10,613 bases of DNA from Rohdeia sp044358925 (GCA_044358925.1 JBIKNC010000153.1:1-10613), one strand, 5' to 3'. Positions 1 to 7,554 are shown, counted from the first letter of the stretch. The notes: a model not told the origin generated them from the letters alone. Translations and numbers: made by a program.

Positions 1-38
1 CCGTAGTCAGATGCTCTATCCAGTTGAGCTATGGGTGC
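1..38 (-). tRNA. tRNA-Arg (anticodon ACG), 5' half, cut by window start
   Basis: Read on the minus strand, the sequence begins with acceptor strand GCACCCA, followed by U8-A9, D stem GCTC/GAGC closing a loop with the conserved GG, A26, anticodon stem TCTGA and loop bases CTACGG. This gives anticodon ACG (window bases 2-4), i.e. arginine, normally read as ICG after deamination of A34. The window ends just after the anticodon, so the 3' half, including the other acceptor strand and the T arm, is outside. The gene has the same orientation as the upstream protease gene. I see no convincing promoter directly before it. The identity rests on the anticodon and D-arm layout; the acceptor stem cannot be checked for pairing. 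Confidence 0.9.
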
Positions 39-59
39 CCGTGTTGTCAGCACGTGCAT

Positions 60-80
60 CACGCGCCTCTGCGGCGCGTG
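60..80 (-). terminator. GC-rich hairpin between protease gene and tRNA
   Basis: CACGCGCC (60-67) and GGCGCGTG (73-80) form a perfect 8-bp stem around a 5-nt loop. It lies downstream of the M48 gene and upstream of the tRNA on the same strand. No T-run follows on either strand, so it is not a classical intrinsic terminator. It could be a Rho-assisted stop, an RNA-stability hairpin or a processing element. The structure is certain; the function is inferred. Confidence 0.35.
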
Positions 81-99
81 CCGCGCGCGCCCGGTGGGC

Positions 100-116
100 G
101 CGTGCGAATCGCACGC
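100..116 (-). terminator. Second GC-rich hairpin downstream of the protease gene
   Basis: GCGTGCG (100-106) and CGCACGC (110-116) form a perfect 7-bp stem with a 3-nt loop, 56 bp past the protease stop codon. Together with the 60-80 hairpin it makes a tandem pair in the 134-bp spacer before tRNA-Arg. It lacks a U-tract, so the terminator role is an inference from position. Confidence 0.35.
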
Positions 117-172
117 CCCTGGTGACCGGAGCCACTCGGGGGCGCAGTTTGTACTGAGCGCGCGCGGCGCGG

Positions 173-2083
173 TCAACCGATCGGAGACGCTTCTTCGCGC
201 ACGATCTGCTCGCCGGTGTTCGCGGTGAGTCCCGAGCTCGCACTGAGCACCGTCTGAAGGCCGAGCACTTCGGCCAAGGCGCGCAGCAGTTCCGCCTCGC
301 CCGCGCGCAGCCGCCCGTCGTGGCGCGCGATCGCCTCGCAGGCGTCGAGCAGAGCGCGGCGGGCGTTCGGGGCGAGCGCGCGCAGGCGGTCGGCATGACG
401 CGCGAGCCGCGCGGCCGACATGCCGGGCTCGAGCGGCCCTTCCCCCGCCAGCACGGCGAGTCCGGCCGCGCGCAGCACGTTCGCTCCGCGCCGGTGGGCG
501 TTCGGCGCGTCCGCGGCGTTGCCGCTCGTGTGCGCCATCCAACTGAGCACCGCGCGCGCCTCGCCACTGACGGCGCTCGGCGGAAGTTCCTTGTTGGGCG
601 CGACCGAGCGGCCGAAGCGCGGATGCAGGCGTGCGCGCAGGACCTCGGCGAGCGCCCACTCGAACGGCTCGAGGCGCCCGTCCGCGGCCGAGAACGCGAC
701 CGCAGCGGCGTCGAAACGCTCGAACTGCTGCGGCGACATCGCTGCGAGTGCGGGGATCGCCAGATCCAAGAGCGGCAGTCGCTCGATGGCGGGCAGGCGC
801 GCGGCACTCGGCGCGAGGCGACGCACCTCGCGCTGGAGTTCGGGCCAGTCGGCGAGCGTGCGCTCCTGGATTTCGGCGGTGCCGCGGTCGTGCGAACGCA
901 GCAGCGCGAGCACGACGGCTGCGGCACCGAACGAATCGCGCGCCGCCGTCTCCAGTTCCGGGGGCAGCTCGTCGAGCCGTTCGCGCGCCGCACCGAGCGA
1001 GGCGATGAAGCCGGCCGCGACCGTCGCGCGGTCGGCCTGTTGCTGGACCTGTGCGACGACGGCGTCGCGTGCGCTCTGCGGAACGTCGCGTTGCGTGAGG
1101 AACTGCACGCGGCCGAGGCGCGCGAGCCGCTCGACGATCGGCGGATGCGTCGCCGACAGCGCGGAGAACGTCTTGCTCGTCGCGCCGAACATGAGGTGGC
1201 GCACCTCGCCCGCGCGCGGCGTCGCGAGGCCCGAGCCCAGCTTCTGGATCTTCGCGAGCGCACTCGCGATCCCGTCCGGATTGCGCGTGAACTGCACGGC
1301 GGCCGCGTCGGCGAGGAACTCGCGTTGGCGCGAGACCGCGGCCTGGATCAGGCGTCCGACCAGGTAGCCGACACCGCCGACGACCATCAGCGCGAGCGCG
1401 ATGCCGAGCACGGCGGCCGCGCCGCCGTTCCTGTCGCGACTGCCGCCCCGCATCGCCCCGCTGCGCAACACGAACTCCCCCACCTGACCGAGTGCCGCCA
1501 CGCCGAAGATCCACGCCATCAGCCGCAGATTGAGGCGCGTGTCGCCGTGCATCACGTGGCTGAACTCGTGGGCGACGACACCTTGCAGCTCGTCGCGGTC
1601 GAGCGCCGTGATGGCTCCGCGCGTGAAGCCGAGCACCGCGTCCTGCGGCGTGCGCCCCGCCGCGAAGGCGTTGATCGTCGCGTCTTCGAGCACGTACACC
1701 GGCGGCACCGGCAGCGACGACGCGATGGCCATCTCCTCGACGACGTTCAGGAGGCGGCGCTCGTGCACGTCGGTCGTTCCGCGCGGCACCAGGCGACCGC
1801 GCAGGTGCTCCGCGACGCTCTTGCCGTCCTTCGCGACCGTCGCGCCGCGGTACAGCGCGCACAGTGCGACGAAGCCGAGCACACCGCCGAACACGAGAGC
1901 CAAGCGCTGCGGTTCGAACACGGCGATCGGCGGCCGATCACTCGTGTACTCGGCGCCGTACGTGAGCGCGACCGTCACGACGGCGTAGATCGCCGCGGCG
2001 ACGCCGATCACTCCCAGCGCGAAGAGTGCGACGAGGCGCCCCGTCTTGCGGCGCGCGTCGTCCTGATGTTGGAAGAAGTCCAA
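173..2083 (-). CDS. M48 family (HtpX-like) membrane zinc metalloprotease with C-terminal TerB-like extension
   Basis: Predicted zinc endopeptidase of the inner membrane, family M48, acting in membrane-protein quality control. The 636-residue protein has hydrophobic segments at about 17-40, 60-79, 190-206 and 223-249. The active site is HEFSH at 172-176 (H172, E173, H176), with the third zinc ligand E255 in the RQREFLAD segment and the family ATHPP motif at 311-315. Residues after about 330 exceed a normal HtpX (roughly 290 residues) and are helical. Two segments, about 457-486 and 578-608, share an acidic 'DGR(L)...E' pattern like TerB (tellurite-resistance) domains. The start is TTG at 2083: the N-terminus MDFFQHQDDARRKTGRLV is what I expect for this subfamily, and no ATG lies upstream in frame. 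It follows lemA by 28 bp, a common pairing. The protease assignment is firm; the substrate is unknown and the TerB relation is by pattern only. Confidence 0.92.
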   Translation of the reverse strand: MDFFQHQDDARRKTGRLVALFALGVIGVAAAIYAVVTVALTYGAEYTSDRPPIAVFEPQRLALVFGGVLGFVALCALYRGATVAKDGKSVAEHLRGRLVPRGTTDVHERRLLNVVEEMAIASSLPVPPVYVLEDATINAFAAGRTPQDAVLGFTRGAITALDRDELQGVVAHEFSHVMHGDTRLNLRLMAWIFGVAALGQVGEFVLRSGAMRGGSRDRNGGAAAVLGIALALMVVGGVGYLVGRLIQAAVSRQREFLADAAAVQFTRNPDGIASALAKIQKLGSGLATPRAGEVRHLMFGATSKTFSALSATHPPIVERLARLGRVQFLTQRDVPQSARDAVVAQVQQQADRATVAAGFIASLGAARERLDELPPELETAARDSFGAAAVVLALLRSHDRGTAEIQERTLADWPELQREVRRLAPSAARLPAIERLPLLDLAIPALAAMSPQQFERFDAAAVAFSAADGRLEPFEWALAEVLRARLHPRFGRSVAPNKELPPSAVSGEARAVLSWMAHTSGNAADAPNAHRRGANVLRAAGLAVLAGEGPLEPGMSAARLARHADRLRALAPNARRALLDACEAIARHDGRLRAGEAELLRALAEVLGLQTVLSASSGLTANTGEQIVREEASPIG

Positions 2084-2111
2084 GAGCGTGGCGCGCGGGG
2101 GCGCTCGCGGA

Positions 2112-2705
2112 TCAGAAGGAGATCTTCGGAGCCTGACGCACGGCTTCGTCGGCGATCTCGAACAGCGGCGCCTCGTTGAAGTTGAGCATGCCGGCGATGA
2201 CGCTGGCCGGGAAGCTCTCGCGCGCCGTGTTGTACGACGTGACCGAGTCGTTGTAGGCCTGGCGCGCGAACGCGACCTTGTTCTCCGTCGACGTCAGCTC
2301 TTCCTGCAGACCGAGCATGTTCTGGTTGGCCTTCAGGTCCGGATAGGCCTCCATGACGGCGAACATGCGGCCCATCGCACCGGTCAGCGCGCTCTCCGCG
2401 CCCATCAGTCCTTTCAGCGCCTGCGCATCGGCCGGCGACGCGGCCGCGCGCTTCTCGGCGGTGACCGCGGCGTTGCGCGCGGAGACGACGGCTTCGAGCG
2501 TCTCGCGCTCGTGTTTCATGTAGCCCTTGGCCGTCTCGACGAGGTTCGGGATCAGGTCGTAGCGGCGCCGCAGTTGCACGTCGATCTGCGCGAACGCGTT
2601 CTCGAAACGGTTGCGCAGCGCGACGAGACGGTTGTGGATGCCGACGCCGAACAGGAAGAGGACGAGGGGCAGTCCGACGAGCAGACCGAGAACGAGCCAG
2701 AGCAT
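2112..2705 (-). CDS. lemA: LemA family protein
   Basis: A 197-residue protein with one N-terminal membrane anchor (about residues 2-22) followed by an all-helical domain. Family hallmarks are visible: DVQLRRRYDLIPNLVETAKG at 42-61, YPDLKANQNM at 121-130, the LTSTENKVAFARQAYN block at 137-152, and the closing FPASVIAGMLNF at 165-176. The length is typical of LemA. The ATG at 2705 was chosen because the hydrophobic anchor begins there; the open frame continues upstream to 2810 but that part is arginine-rich and not LemA-like. No Shine-Dalgarno sequence precedes it. The biochemical function of LemA is not established. It is often adjacent to HtpX-like M48 proteases, as here (28-bp gap), which suggests a shared envelope role. 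Confidence 0.93.
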   Translation of the reverse strand: MLWLVLGLLVGLPLVLFLFGVGIHNRLVALRNRFENAFAQIDVQLRRRYDLIPNLVETAKGYMKHERETLEAVVSARNAAVTAEKRAAASPADAQALKGLMGAESALTGAMGRMFAVMEAYPDLKANQNMLGLQEELTSTENKVAFARQAYNDSVTSYNTARESFPASVIAGMLNFNEAPLFEIADEAVRQAPKISF

Positions 2706-2893
2706 GGTCGGAGTCCGTGGAACGAGTCGTGGTGCGAGGCGCTGGGGCGACGCGAGGGTAGCGCCGCGCGCGTGGCGGCGAGCTACGCGATGTGCGCGAA
2801 CGCCATTCACGCATCGCGCCGGGTGCTCGCCGCAGCCGCGAGGCCGAGCACCGTCTCGATCGACAGCGAAGCGGCGGCCGGTATCCTGCGCGG
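2706..2893. other. Divergent intergenic region between lemA and the carbamoyltransferase gene
   Basis: These 188 bp separate two divergent transcription units and must hold promoters for both. On the plus strand a TCGACA/TATCCT pair sits directly before the carbamoyltransferase start (listed separately). On the minus strand I see only a weak TACCCT (2760-2755) with no -35 partner. I find no small gene, no convincing operator palindrome and no riboswitch-like fold. Confidence 0.6.
2860..2887 (+). promoter_or_regulatory. Putative promoter of the N-acyl-ornithine carbamoyltransferase gene
   Basis: TCGACA (2860-2865, one mismatch to TTGACA), a 16-bp spacer, then TATCCT (2882-2887, TAnnnT type). 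Only 6 bp separate the hexamer from the ATG at 2894, so a normal start point 6-8 nt past the -10 would fall on or next to the A of ATG, giving a leaderless mRNA. The same TATCCT hexamer precedes rpmJ and mlaE. This is pattern-based. Confidence 0.45.
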
Positions 2894-3934
2894 ATGGATC
2901 GTTCGCACAAGGTCGGCGGCTCGGCCGCTCGCGGGCCCGCCCACGTCGTCAGCCTCGAGGACCTGTCCGACGAGCGGCTCGCCGCGCTGCTCGAGCGCGC
3001 GCGCGGGCTCGACGGAGCGCCGCGCACGAATGACCTCGCGAGCGCCACGATCGGCCTGCTGTTCTTCAAGGGCTCGCTGCGCACGCGCAGCTCGCTCGAA
3101 GCGGCGATCGCACAGCTGGGCGGGCACTCGATCAATCTCACGGCGCACACGGACTTCTGGGAACTCGAGTACCGCGACGGCCGCGCGATGGACGGGCGTG
3201 CGCCGGAGCACGTGCGCGACGCGGCGGCGGTGCTGTCGAGCTACGTCGATCTCCTGGCCGTGCGTCCGCCGACCGAGGGCGCGAGCTGGGCCGTCGACCG
3301 CACCGACCACCAGATCCGCGCCTGGGCGCGGCACGCGCGCGTGCCGGTCCTCAACATGGAGAGCAGCCTGTGGCACCCGCTGCAGGCGCTGGCCGACCTC
3401 TACACGCTCGCGAAGTCGTTCAAGACGCCCGCGCGGCGCACGTTGTGCCTGGCCTGGACCCACTCGCCTTCGCCGGCGCCCGTGTCGGTCGCCCACTCGA
3501 TCCTCGTCGCGGCCGCGCGCAGCGGCTGGGACGTGCGCATCGCCCATCCGCCGGGTTACGACCTCGACGCGGAGGTCGTGCGTCGGGCCGAGGAGCACGC
3601 GACGGCGCGCGGCACCACCATCGAACACGTCACCGATCTCGCGTCGGGCGTCGAGGGCGCCGACGTGGTGTACGCACGTTCGTGGCAGTGCCTCGACACG
3701 TACGGCGATCCGACCGTCTCGGCCACACGCGCCGCGCGCTTCGCGGATCGGCGCATCGACGAGAGCCTCATGCGCCTCGGTCGCGACGCGAAGTTGATGC
3801 ATGCGCTGCCGGTGCGGCGCAACGTCGAGTGCACGGACGAAGTGCTCGACGGTCCGCGCAGTTTGATCCTCGAACAGGCCGCCGCGCGCCTGCCGTGCCA
3901 GAAGGCGCTGCTCCTCGACCTGCTCGGACGTTGA
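2894..3934 (+). CDS. argF': N-acyl-L-ornithine carbamoyltransferase (probably N-succinylornithine type)
   Basis: Transfers the carbamoyl group of carbamoyl phosphate to an N-acylated ornithine in arginine biosynthesis (cytosolic, normally a trimer). The 346-residue protein has the carbamoyl-phosphate loop GSLRTRS at 60-66, a WELEYRDGRAMDG segment at 89-101, NMESSLWHPLQALAD at 154-168, VVYARSW at 258-264 and HALPVRRN at 303-310. These match the N-acetyl-/N-succinyl-ornithine branch rather than classical OTCases. P104 (DGRAPEH) aligns, from memory, with Pro90 of Bacteroides fragilis SOTCase, where Xanthomonas AOTCase has Glu92; that residue decides succinyl versus acetyl preference. The position of the carboxylated Lys302 of AOTCase is E312 here. 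Oddly, the Cys of the usual HCLP motif is Ala304. The ATG at 2894 was chosen over an upstream in-frame ATG (2792) because it fits the family N-terminus and the promoter. dnaE follows after 10 bp. The family is firm; substrate is inferred. Confidence 0.85.
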   Translation: MDRSHKVGGSAARGPAHVVSLEDLSDERLAALLERARGLDGAPRTNDLASATIGLLFFKGSLRTRSSLEAAIAQLGGHSINLTAHTDFWELEYRDGRAMDGRAPEHVRDAAAVLSSYVDLLAVRPPTEGASWAVDRTDHQIRAWARHARVPVLNMESSLWHPLQALADLYTLAKSFKTPARRTLCLAWTHSPSPAPVSVAHSILVAAARSGWDVRIAHPPGYDLDAEVVRRAEEHATARGTTIEHVTDLASGVEGADVVYARSWQCLDTYGDPTVSATRAARFADRRIDESLMRLGRDAKLMHALPVRRNVECTDEVLDGPRSLILEQAAARLPCQKALLLDLLGR

Positions 3935-3944
3935 CGCTCGTTCC

Positions 3945-6900
3945 ATGGCCGCACCCGAGTACGTCCACCTCCACGTCCACTCCGAGTATTCGCTGCTCGA
4001 CGGTGCGAATCGCATCCCCAAGCTCGTCGACGCGTGTGTCGCGGACGGGCAGAGCGCGCTCGCACTGACCGACCACGGCAACCTGTTCGGCGCGATCGAG
4101 CTCTATCAGACCTGCCGCGCCAAGAAGGTGAAGCCGATCATCGGCTGCGAGGTCTACATCGCGCGGGAGTCGCGCCGACAGCCGCACCACAAGGAGCGCA
4201 ACCCGTACAGCCACCTGACGCTGCTCGCGCGCACGAACGAGGGCTACCACAACCTGCTCGAGCTGGCCTCGAAGAGCTACCTCGAGGGCTACCACGTCCG
4301 GCCGCGCATCGACATGGAGCTGCTCGCGCAGCACGCGCGCGGCATCTCGTGCCTGTCGGGTTGCCTGTCGGGCGAGATGAACCAGATGATCCGGCGCGAT
4401 CAGCCGCAACATGCGCACGACCTGGCGGTGCGCTTGCGCGACGTGTTCGGCAAGGAGCACTTCTGGCTCGAAGTGCAGCGCAACGGGCTCGCGCTGCAGG
4501 ATCGCTGCAACGAGGGGTTGGTCGAGATCCACCGCAAGACGGGCATCCCGCTCGTCGCGACGAACGACATCCACTACCTGCGGCACGAGGACTGCAAGGT
4601 TCAGGACGTCATCCTGTGCATCAACACGGGTGCGAAGCGCAGCGACGAGAAGCGCTTCCGCATGGACACGAACACGCTCTACTTCCAGACGCGCGAGCAG
4701 ATGGGAGCGATGTTCAGCGACCTTCCCGACGCGGTGCGCGCGACGATGGACGTCGCGTCGCAGGTCGAGGTCGAGATCGAGATGGGCAAGTACCACGTGC
4801 CCGTCTTCAAGTCCGACTCCGGCGAGAGCCCGGAGGTGCTGTTCGATCGCCTGCTCGAAGAGGGCATCGTGCGGCGCTACGGCACGGCGAACACGAAGGC
4901 GCGCGAGCGCCTCGAGTACGAGAAGCGCGTCATCCGCGAACTCGGCTTCGTCTCGTACTTCCTGATCGTGTGGGACCTCATCGCGTGGGCGCGGCGCCAC
5001 GACATCCCGGTCGGCCCGGGGCGCGGTTCGGCGGCCGGTTCGATGGTCGCGTACCTGCTCGACATCACGCGCGTCTGCCCGCTGCAGTACGACCTGCTCT
5101 TCGAGCGCTTCCTCAACGCCGCGCGTGTGTCGATGCCCGACATCGACATCGACTTCTGCAAGGAGGGCCGCGATGCGGTCATCCAGTACACGCGCAAGCG
5201 CTACGGCGACGACCACGTCGCGCAGATCGTGACGTTCGGAACGATGGCCTCACGCACGGCCATCCGCGACGTCGGACGTGTGCTCGACATCCCGTTGCGC
5301 GACGTCGACCGCATCAGCAAGAAGGTGCCGGCGGGGCCGAACGCGCTCTCGTTGGAGGAGGCGCTCGAGAAGGACGAGGACCTCAAGAAGCTGCGCCAGG
5401 AGATGCCCGAACTCGCGGAGCTGTTCGAGCTCTCCGTCGAACTCGAGGGCCAGGTGCGCCACATCTCGACGCACGCCGCGGGCGTCGTGATCTCGGACGA
5501 GCCGATCACGCGCTACGTGCCGCTGTGCACACAGGGCGACGACATCTCGACGCAGTGGCCGGCGCCGCAACTCGAGGAGCTCGGGCTGCTCAAGATGGAC
5601 TACTTGGGTCTGCGGACCCTGACCATCATCGAGCGCAGCCTGCGCAACATCGTGAAACAGGGCGGCACGCGGCCGGACATCGAAGCGCTGCCGCTCGACG
5701 ATCCCGCGACGTACCGCATGCTGCAGCGCGGCGACACGTTGGGCGTGTTCCAGCTCGAATCGGACGGCATGCGCAAGTTGCTCGCGCGCCTGCGGCCCGA
5801 CCGTTTCGAGGACTTGATCGCCGTGCTCGCGCTCTATCGCCCGGGGCCGCTCGAGAGCGGCATGGACGACATGTTCATTCGCCGCAAACACGGCGAGGAA
5901 GAGGTCGTGTATCCGCACAAGAGTCTGGAGACGATCCTCGCCGACACGTACGGCTGCATCGTCTACCAAGAGCAGGTGATGCTCATCTCGAACGTGCTCG
6001 CGAACTTCTCGCTGAACGAGGCCGACAACCTCCGCAAGGCGATGGGCAAGAAGAAGCCCGAGATCATGCAGAAGTTCGCCGAGAAGTTCGTGGCCGGCGC
6101 GGTCTCGAACGGATGTTCGGCGCCGGCCGCTCAGGAGATCTGGGACAACATCGTCAAGTTCGGCGGTTACGGCTTCAACAAGTCGCACTCGACGGCCTAC
6201 GCGGTCATCACGTACCAGACCGCGTGGCTCAAGGCGAACCACCGCACCGCGTTCCTCGCCGGCAACATGTCGTGCGAGATGGGCGACTCGGACAAGATCC
6301 GCGCGTTCGTCGAGGACTGCAAGAAGAGCAGCGTCGCGGTGCTCGCGCCGGACATCGCGAAGAGCGGCTGGGAGTTCGAACCGGAGGGCGATGCGATTCG
6401 CTTCGGCCTCGGTGCGATCAAGGGCACGGGCCAGAAGGCGATCGAGAATCTCGTCGCGGCGCGAGCGCGCGTCGAAGGTGCGATCGACCTGTTCGCACTC
6501 ACGGCCGCGGTCGATTCGCACGACGTGAACAAGACGACGTGGGAGGCGCTGGTCAAGGCGGGCGCGTTCGATGCGACCGGCCACGACCGCGGCAGCGTCG
6601 CGGCGGCGCTCGAACACGCGGTCGGCGAAGGTGCGCGCGCCGCAGCCGACCGCAAGAGCGGGCAGATGAGCATGCTCGACGTGTTCGGCGACGCGCCGAG
6701 TGCGAAGGCCGGCGGCGCCGAGAAGAACGGCTCGCGCTACGACCCGGCCGCGGCGTGGGCGCCGCAGGACGCGCTCAAGGCGGAGCGCGAGGTGCTCGGC
6801 TTCTACCTCTCGGGGCACCCGCTCGAAGAGAACGCCGGGATCATCGGGTTGCTCGCGAACACCGACTGCTCGCGCGTCTCGGCGCTGCCCAACGGGACCG

Positions 6901-7403
6901 AGGTGATCGTCGGCGGACTGGTCGTCGGCCTGTCGACGAACGTCGTGAAGAACGGCCGGCTCGCGGGCCAGAAGATGGCGCGCTTCCTGCTCGAAGACCT
7001 GACCGGCTCCGTGCCGGTGACCGTCTTCCCGCGCGCGCTCGAAGAGGTGAAGGAGCGCCTCGCCGACGACAAGGTCCTCGTCTGCCAGGCCACGGTCGAG
7101 GACCGCGGCGAGGGCGTCGCACTCGTCCTGCGCGACGTGAAAGACCTCGTGTCCGCGCTCGACGGCTTCCAGGGCGCACTGGTCGTCCGCGTCGAACCGG
7201 CCGATCGCGAACGCCTCGCGGAGCTCGCCGCCCTCCTGCGCCGCCATCCCGGCAGCAACGTCCTCTACCTCGACGTCGACGGCCTCGACGACCGGCGCCG
7301 GCGCGTGCGCGTGACCTCGGGCGGCGTCGCGGTCGGAGCCGGCCTCGTACGCGCGATCGAAGGGCTCCTGGGGCGCGAGCGCACCAGCCTGGCCCGGCTC
7401 TGA
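3945..7403 (+). CDS. dnaE: DNA polymerase III subunit alpha (DnaE1 type)
   Basis: Replicative DNA polymerase catalytic subunit; 1152 residues, close to E. coli DnaE (1160). An N-terminal PHP domain (about 5-275) begins with VHLHVHSEYSLLDG. The palm carries PDIDIDF at 398-404 with catalytic D401 and D403, and the third aspartate is D552 in MDYLGLRTLT. The PVGPGRGSAAGS nucleotide-binding segment is at 355-366. A helix-hairpin-helix region follows at about 815-880. QMSML at 907-911 fits the internal beta-clamp binding motif, and an OB fold spans about 984-1070. All nine PHP metal ligands known from proofreading DnaE1 enzymes appear present (H10, H12, D19, H44, E69, H90, C140, D208, H210). The ATG at 3945, 10 bp after the carbamoyltransferase stop, suggests co-transcription. 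There is no clear Shine-Dalgarno sequence. Confidence 0.98.
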   Translation: MAAPEYVHLHVHSEYSLLDGANRIPKLVDACVADGQSALALTDHGNLFGAIELYQTCRAKKVKPIIGCEVYIARESRRQPHHKERNPYSHLTLLARTNEGYHNLLELASKSYLEGYHVRPRIDMELLAQHARGISCLSGCLSGEMNQMIRRDQPQHAHDLAVRLRDVFGKEHFWLEVQRNGLALQDRCNEGLVEIHRKTGIPLVATNDIHYLRHEDCKVQDVILCINTGAKRSDEKRFRMDTNTLYFQTREQMGAMFSDLPDAVRATMDVASQVEVEIEMGKYHVPVFKSDSGESPEVLFDRLLEEGIVRRYGTANTKARERLEYEKRVIRELGFVSYFLIVWDLIAWARRHDIPVGPGRGSAAGSMVAYLLDITRVCPLQYDLLFERFLNAARVSMPDIDIDFCKEGRDAVIQYTRKRYGDDHVAQIVTFGTMASRTAIRDVGRVLDIPLRDVDRISKKVPAGPNALSLEEALEKDEDLKKLRQEMPELAELFELSVELEGQVRHISTHAAGVVISDEPITRYVPLCTQGDDISTQWPAPQLEELGLLKMDYLGLRTLTIIERSLRNIVKQGGTRPDIEALPLDDPATYRMLQRGDTLGVFQLESDGMRKLLARLRPDRFEDLIAVLALYRPGPLESGMDDMFIRRKHGEEEVVYPHKSLETILADTYGCIVYQEQVMLISNVLANFSLNEADNLRKAMGKKKPEIMQKFAEKFVAGAVSNGCSAPAAQEIWDNIVKFGGYGFNKSHSTAYAVITYQTAWLKANHRTAFLAGNMSCEMGDSDKIRAFVEDCKKSSVAVLAPDIAKSGWEFEPEGDAIRFGLGAIKGTGQKAIENLVAARARVEGAIDLFALTAAVDSHDVNKTTWEALVKAGAFDATGHDRGSVAAALEHAVGEGARAAADRKSGQMSMLDVFGDAPSAKAGGAEKNGSRYDPAAAWAPQDALKAEREVLGFYLSGHPLEENAGIIGLLANTDCSRVSALPNGTEVIVGGLVVGLSTNVVKNGRLAGQKMARFLLEDLTGSVPVTVFPRALEEVKERLADDKVLVCQATVEDRGEGVALVLRDVKDLVSALDGFQGALVVRVEPADRERLAELAALLRRHPGSNVLYLDVDGLDDRRRRVRVTSGGVAVGAGLVRAIEGLLGRERTSLARL

Positions 7404-7429
7404 CTCGTCCCGGTGCTCGCGACTGCGGC

Positions 7430-7444
7430 CGAGGCTGCGCCTCG
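7430..7444 (+). terminator. Small hairpin after dnaE
   Basis: CGAGGC (7430-7435) and GCCTCG (7439-7444) form a 6-bp stem with a 3-nt loop, 26 bp after the dnaE stop. No T-run follows. It is the only candidate I see for a 3' end of dnaE, and it is weak. The rest of 7404-7513 shows no gene. Confidence 0.25.
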
Positions 7445-7513
7445 ACCGATCGACCCCGTCCGCGGAAGGTCGGACTCTCGCCGGACGACCACACGCCTCG
7501 GTCTCCCGGCGCC

Positions 7514-7542
7514 TTGCAGGTCGCCCCCTCCGTCCCTATCCT
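7514..7542 (+). promoter_or_regulatory. Putative sigma70-type promoter of rpmJ
   Basis: TTGCAG (7514-7519), an exact 17-bp spacer, then TATCCT (7537-7542). The expected start point near 7549 gives a leader of about 48 nt before the ATG at 7597. The -10 hexamer and the 12 bp that follow recur almost unchanged before mlaE. The spacing and the repeat make this the best promoter candidate in the window; it has not been tested. Confidence 0.55.
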
Positions 7543-7554
7543 TCTCCGCTCGAT
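7536..7554 (+). repeat. 19-bp TATCCT promoter element, copy 1 (before rpmJ)
   Basis: CTATCCTTCTCCGCTCGAT. It matches copy 2 at 7867-7885 at 17 of 19 positions. It includes the -10 hexamer and extends past the expected transcription start. Confidence 0.6.

Noticed and set aside
320..2179. Long plus-strand open frame of 619 codons opposite the M48 gene
   Set aside because: Arginine-rich, with no domain or membrane logic. It is the antisense shadow of a GC-rich gene with a clear HExxH protease on the minus strand.
2755..2760. TACCCT on the minus strand as a -10 for lemA
   Set aside because: No -35 partner at 16-18 bp, and only a weak resemblance to the TATCCT boxes; not enough to call a promoter.
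2792..2893. Upstream in-frame ATG (2792) for the carbamoyltransferase
   Set aside because: It adds 34 Arg-rich residues absent from the family and would span the putative promoter.
5250..7247. 665-codon minus-strand open frame inside dnaE (and a similar one at 3768-5216)
   Set aside because: Expected from high third-position GC; the protein is Arg/Asp/Glu/Val-rich with no recognisable family, and the start context is unremarkable.
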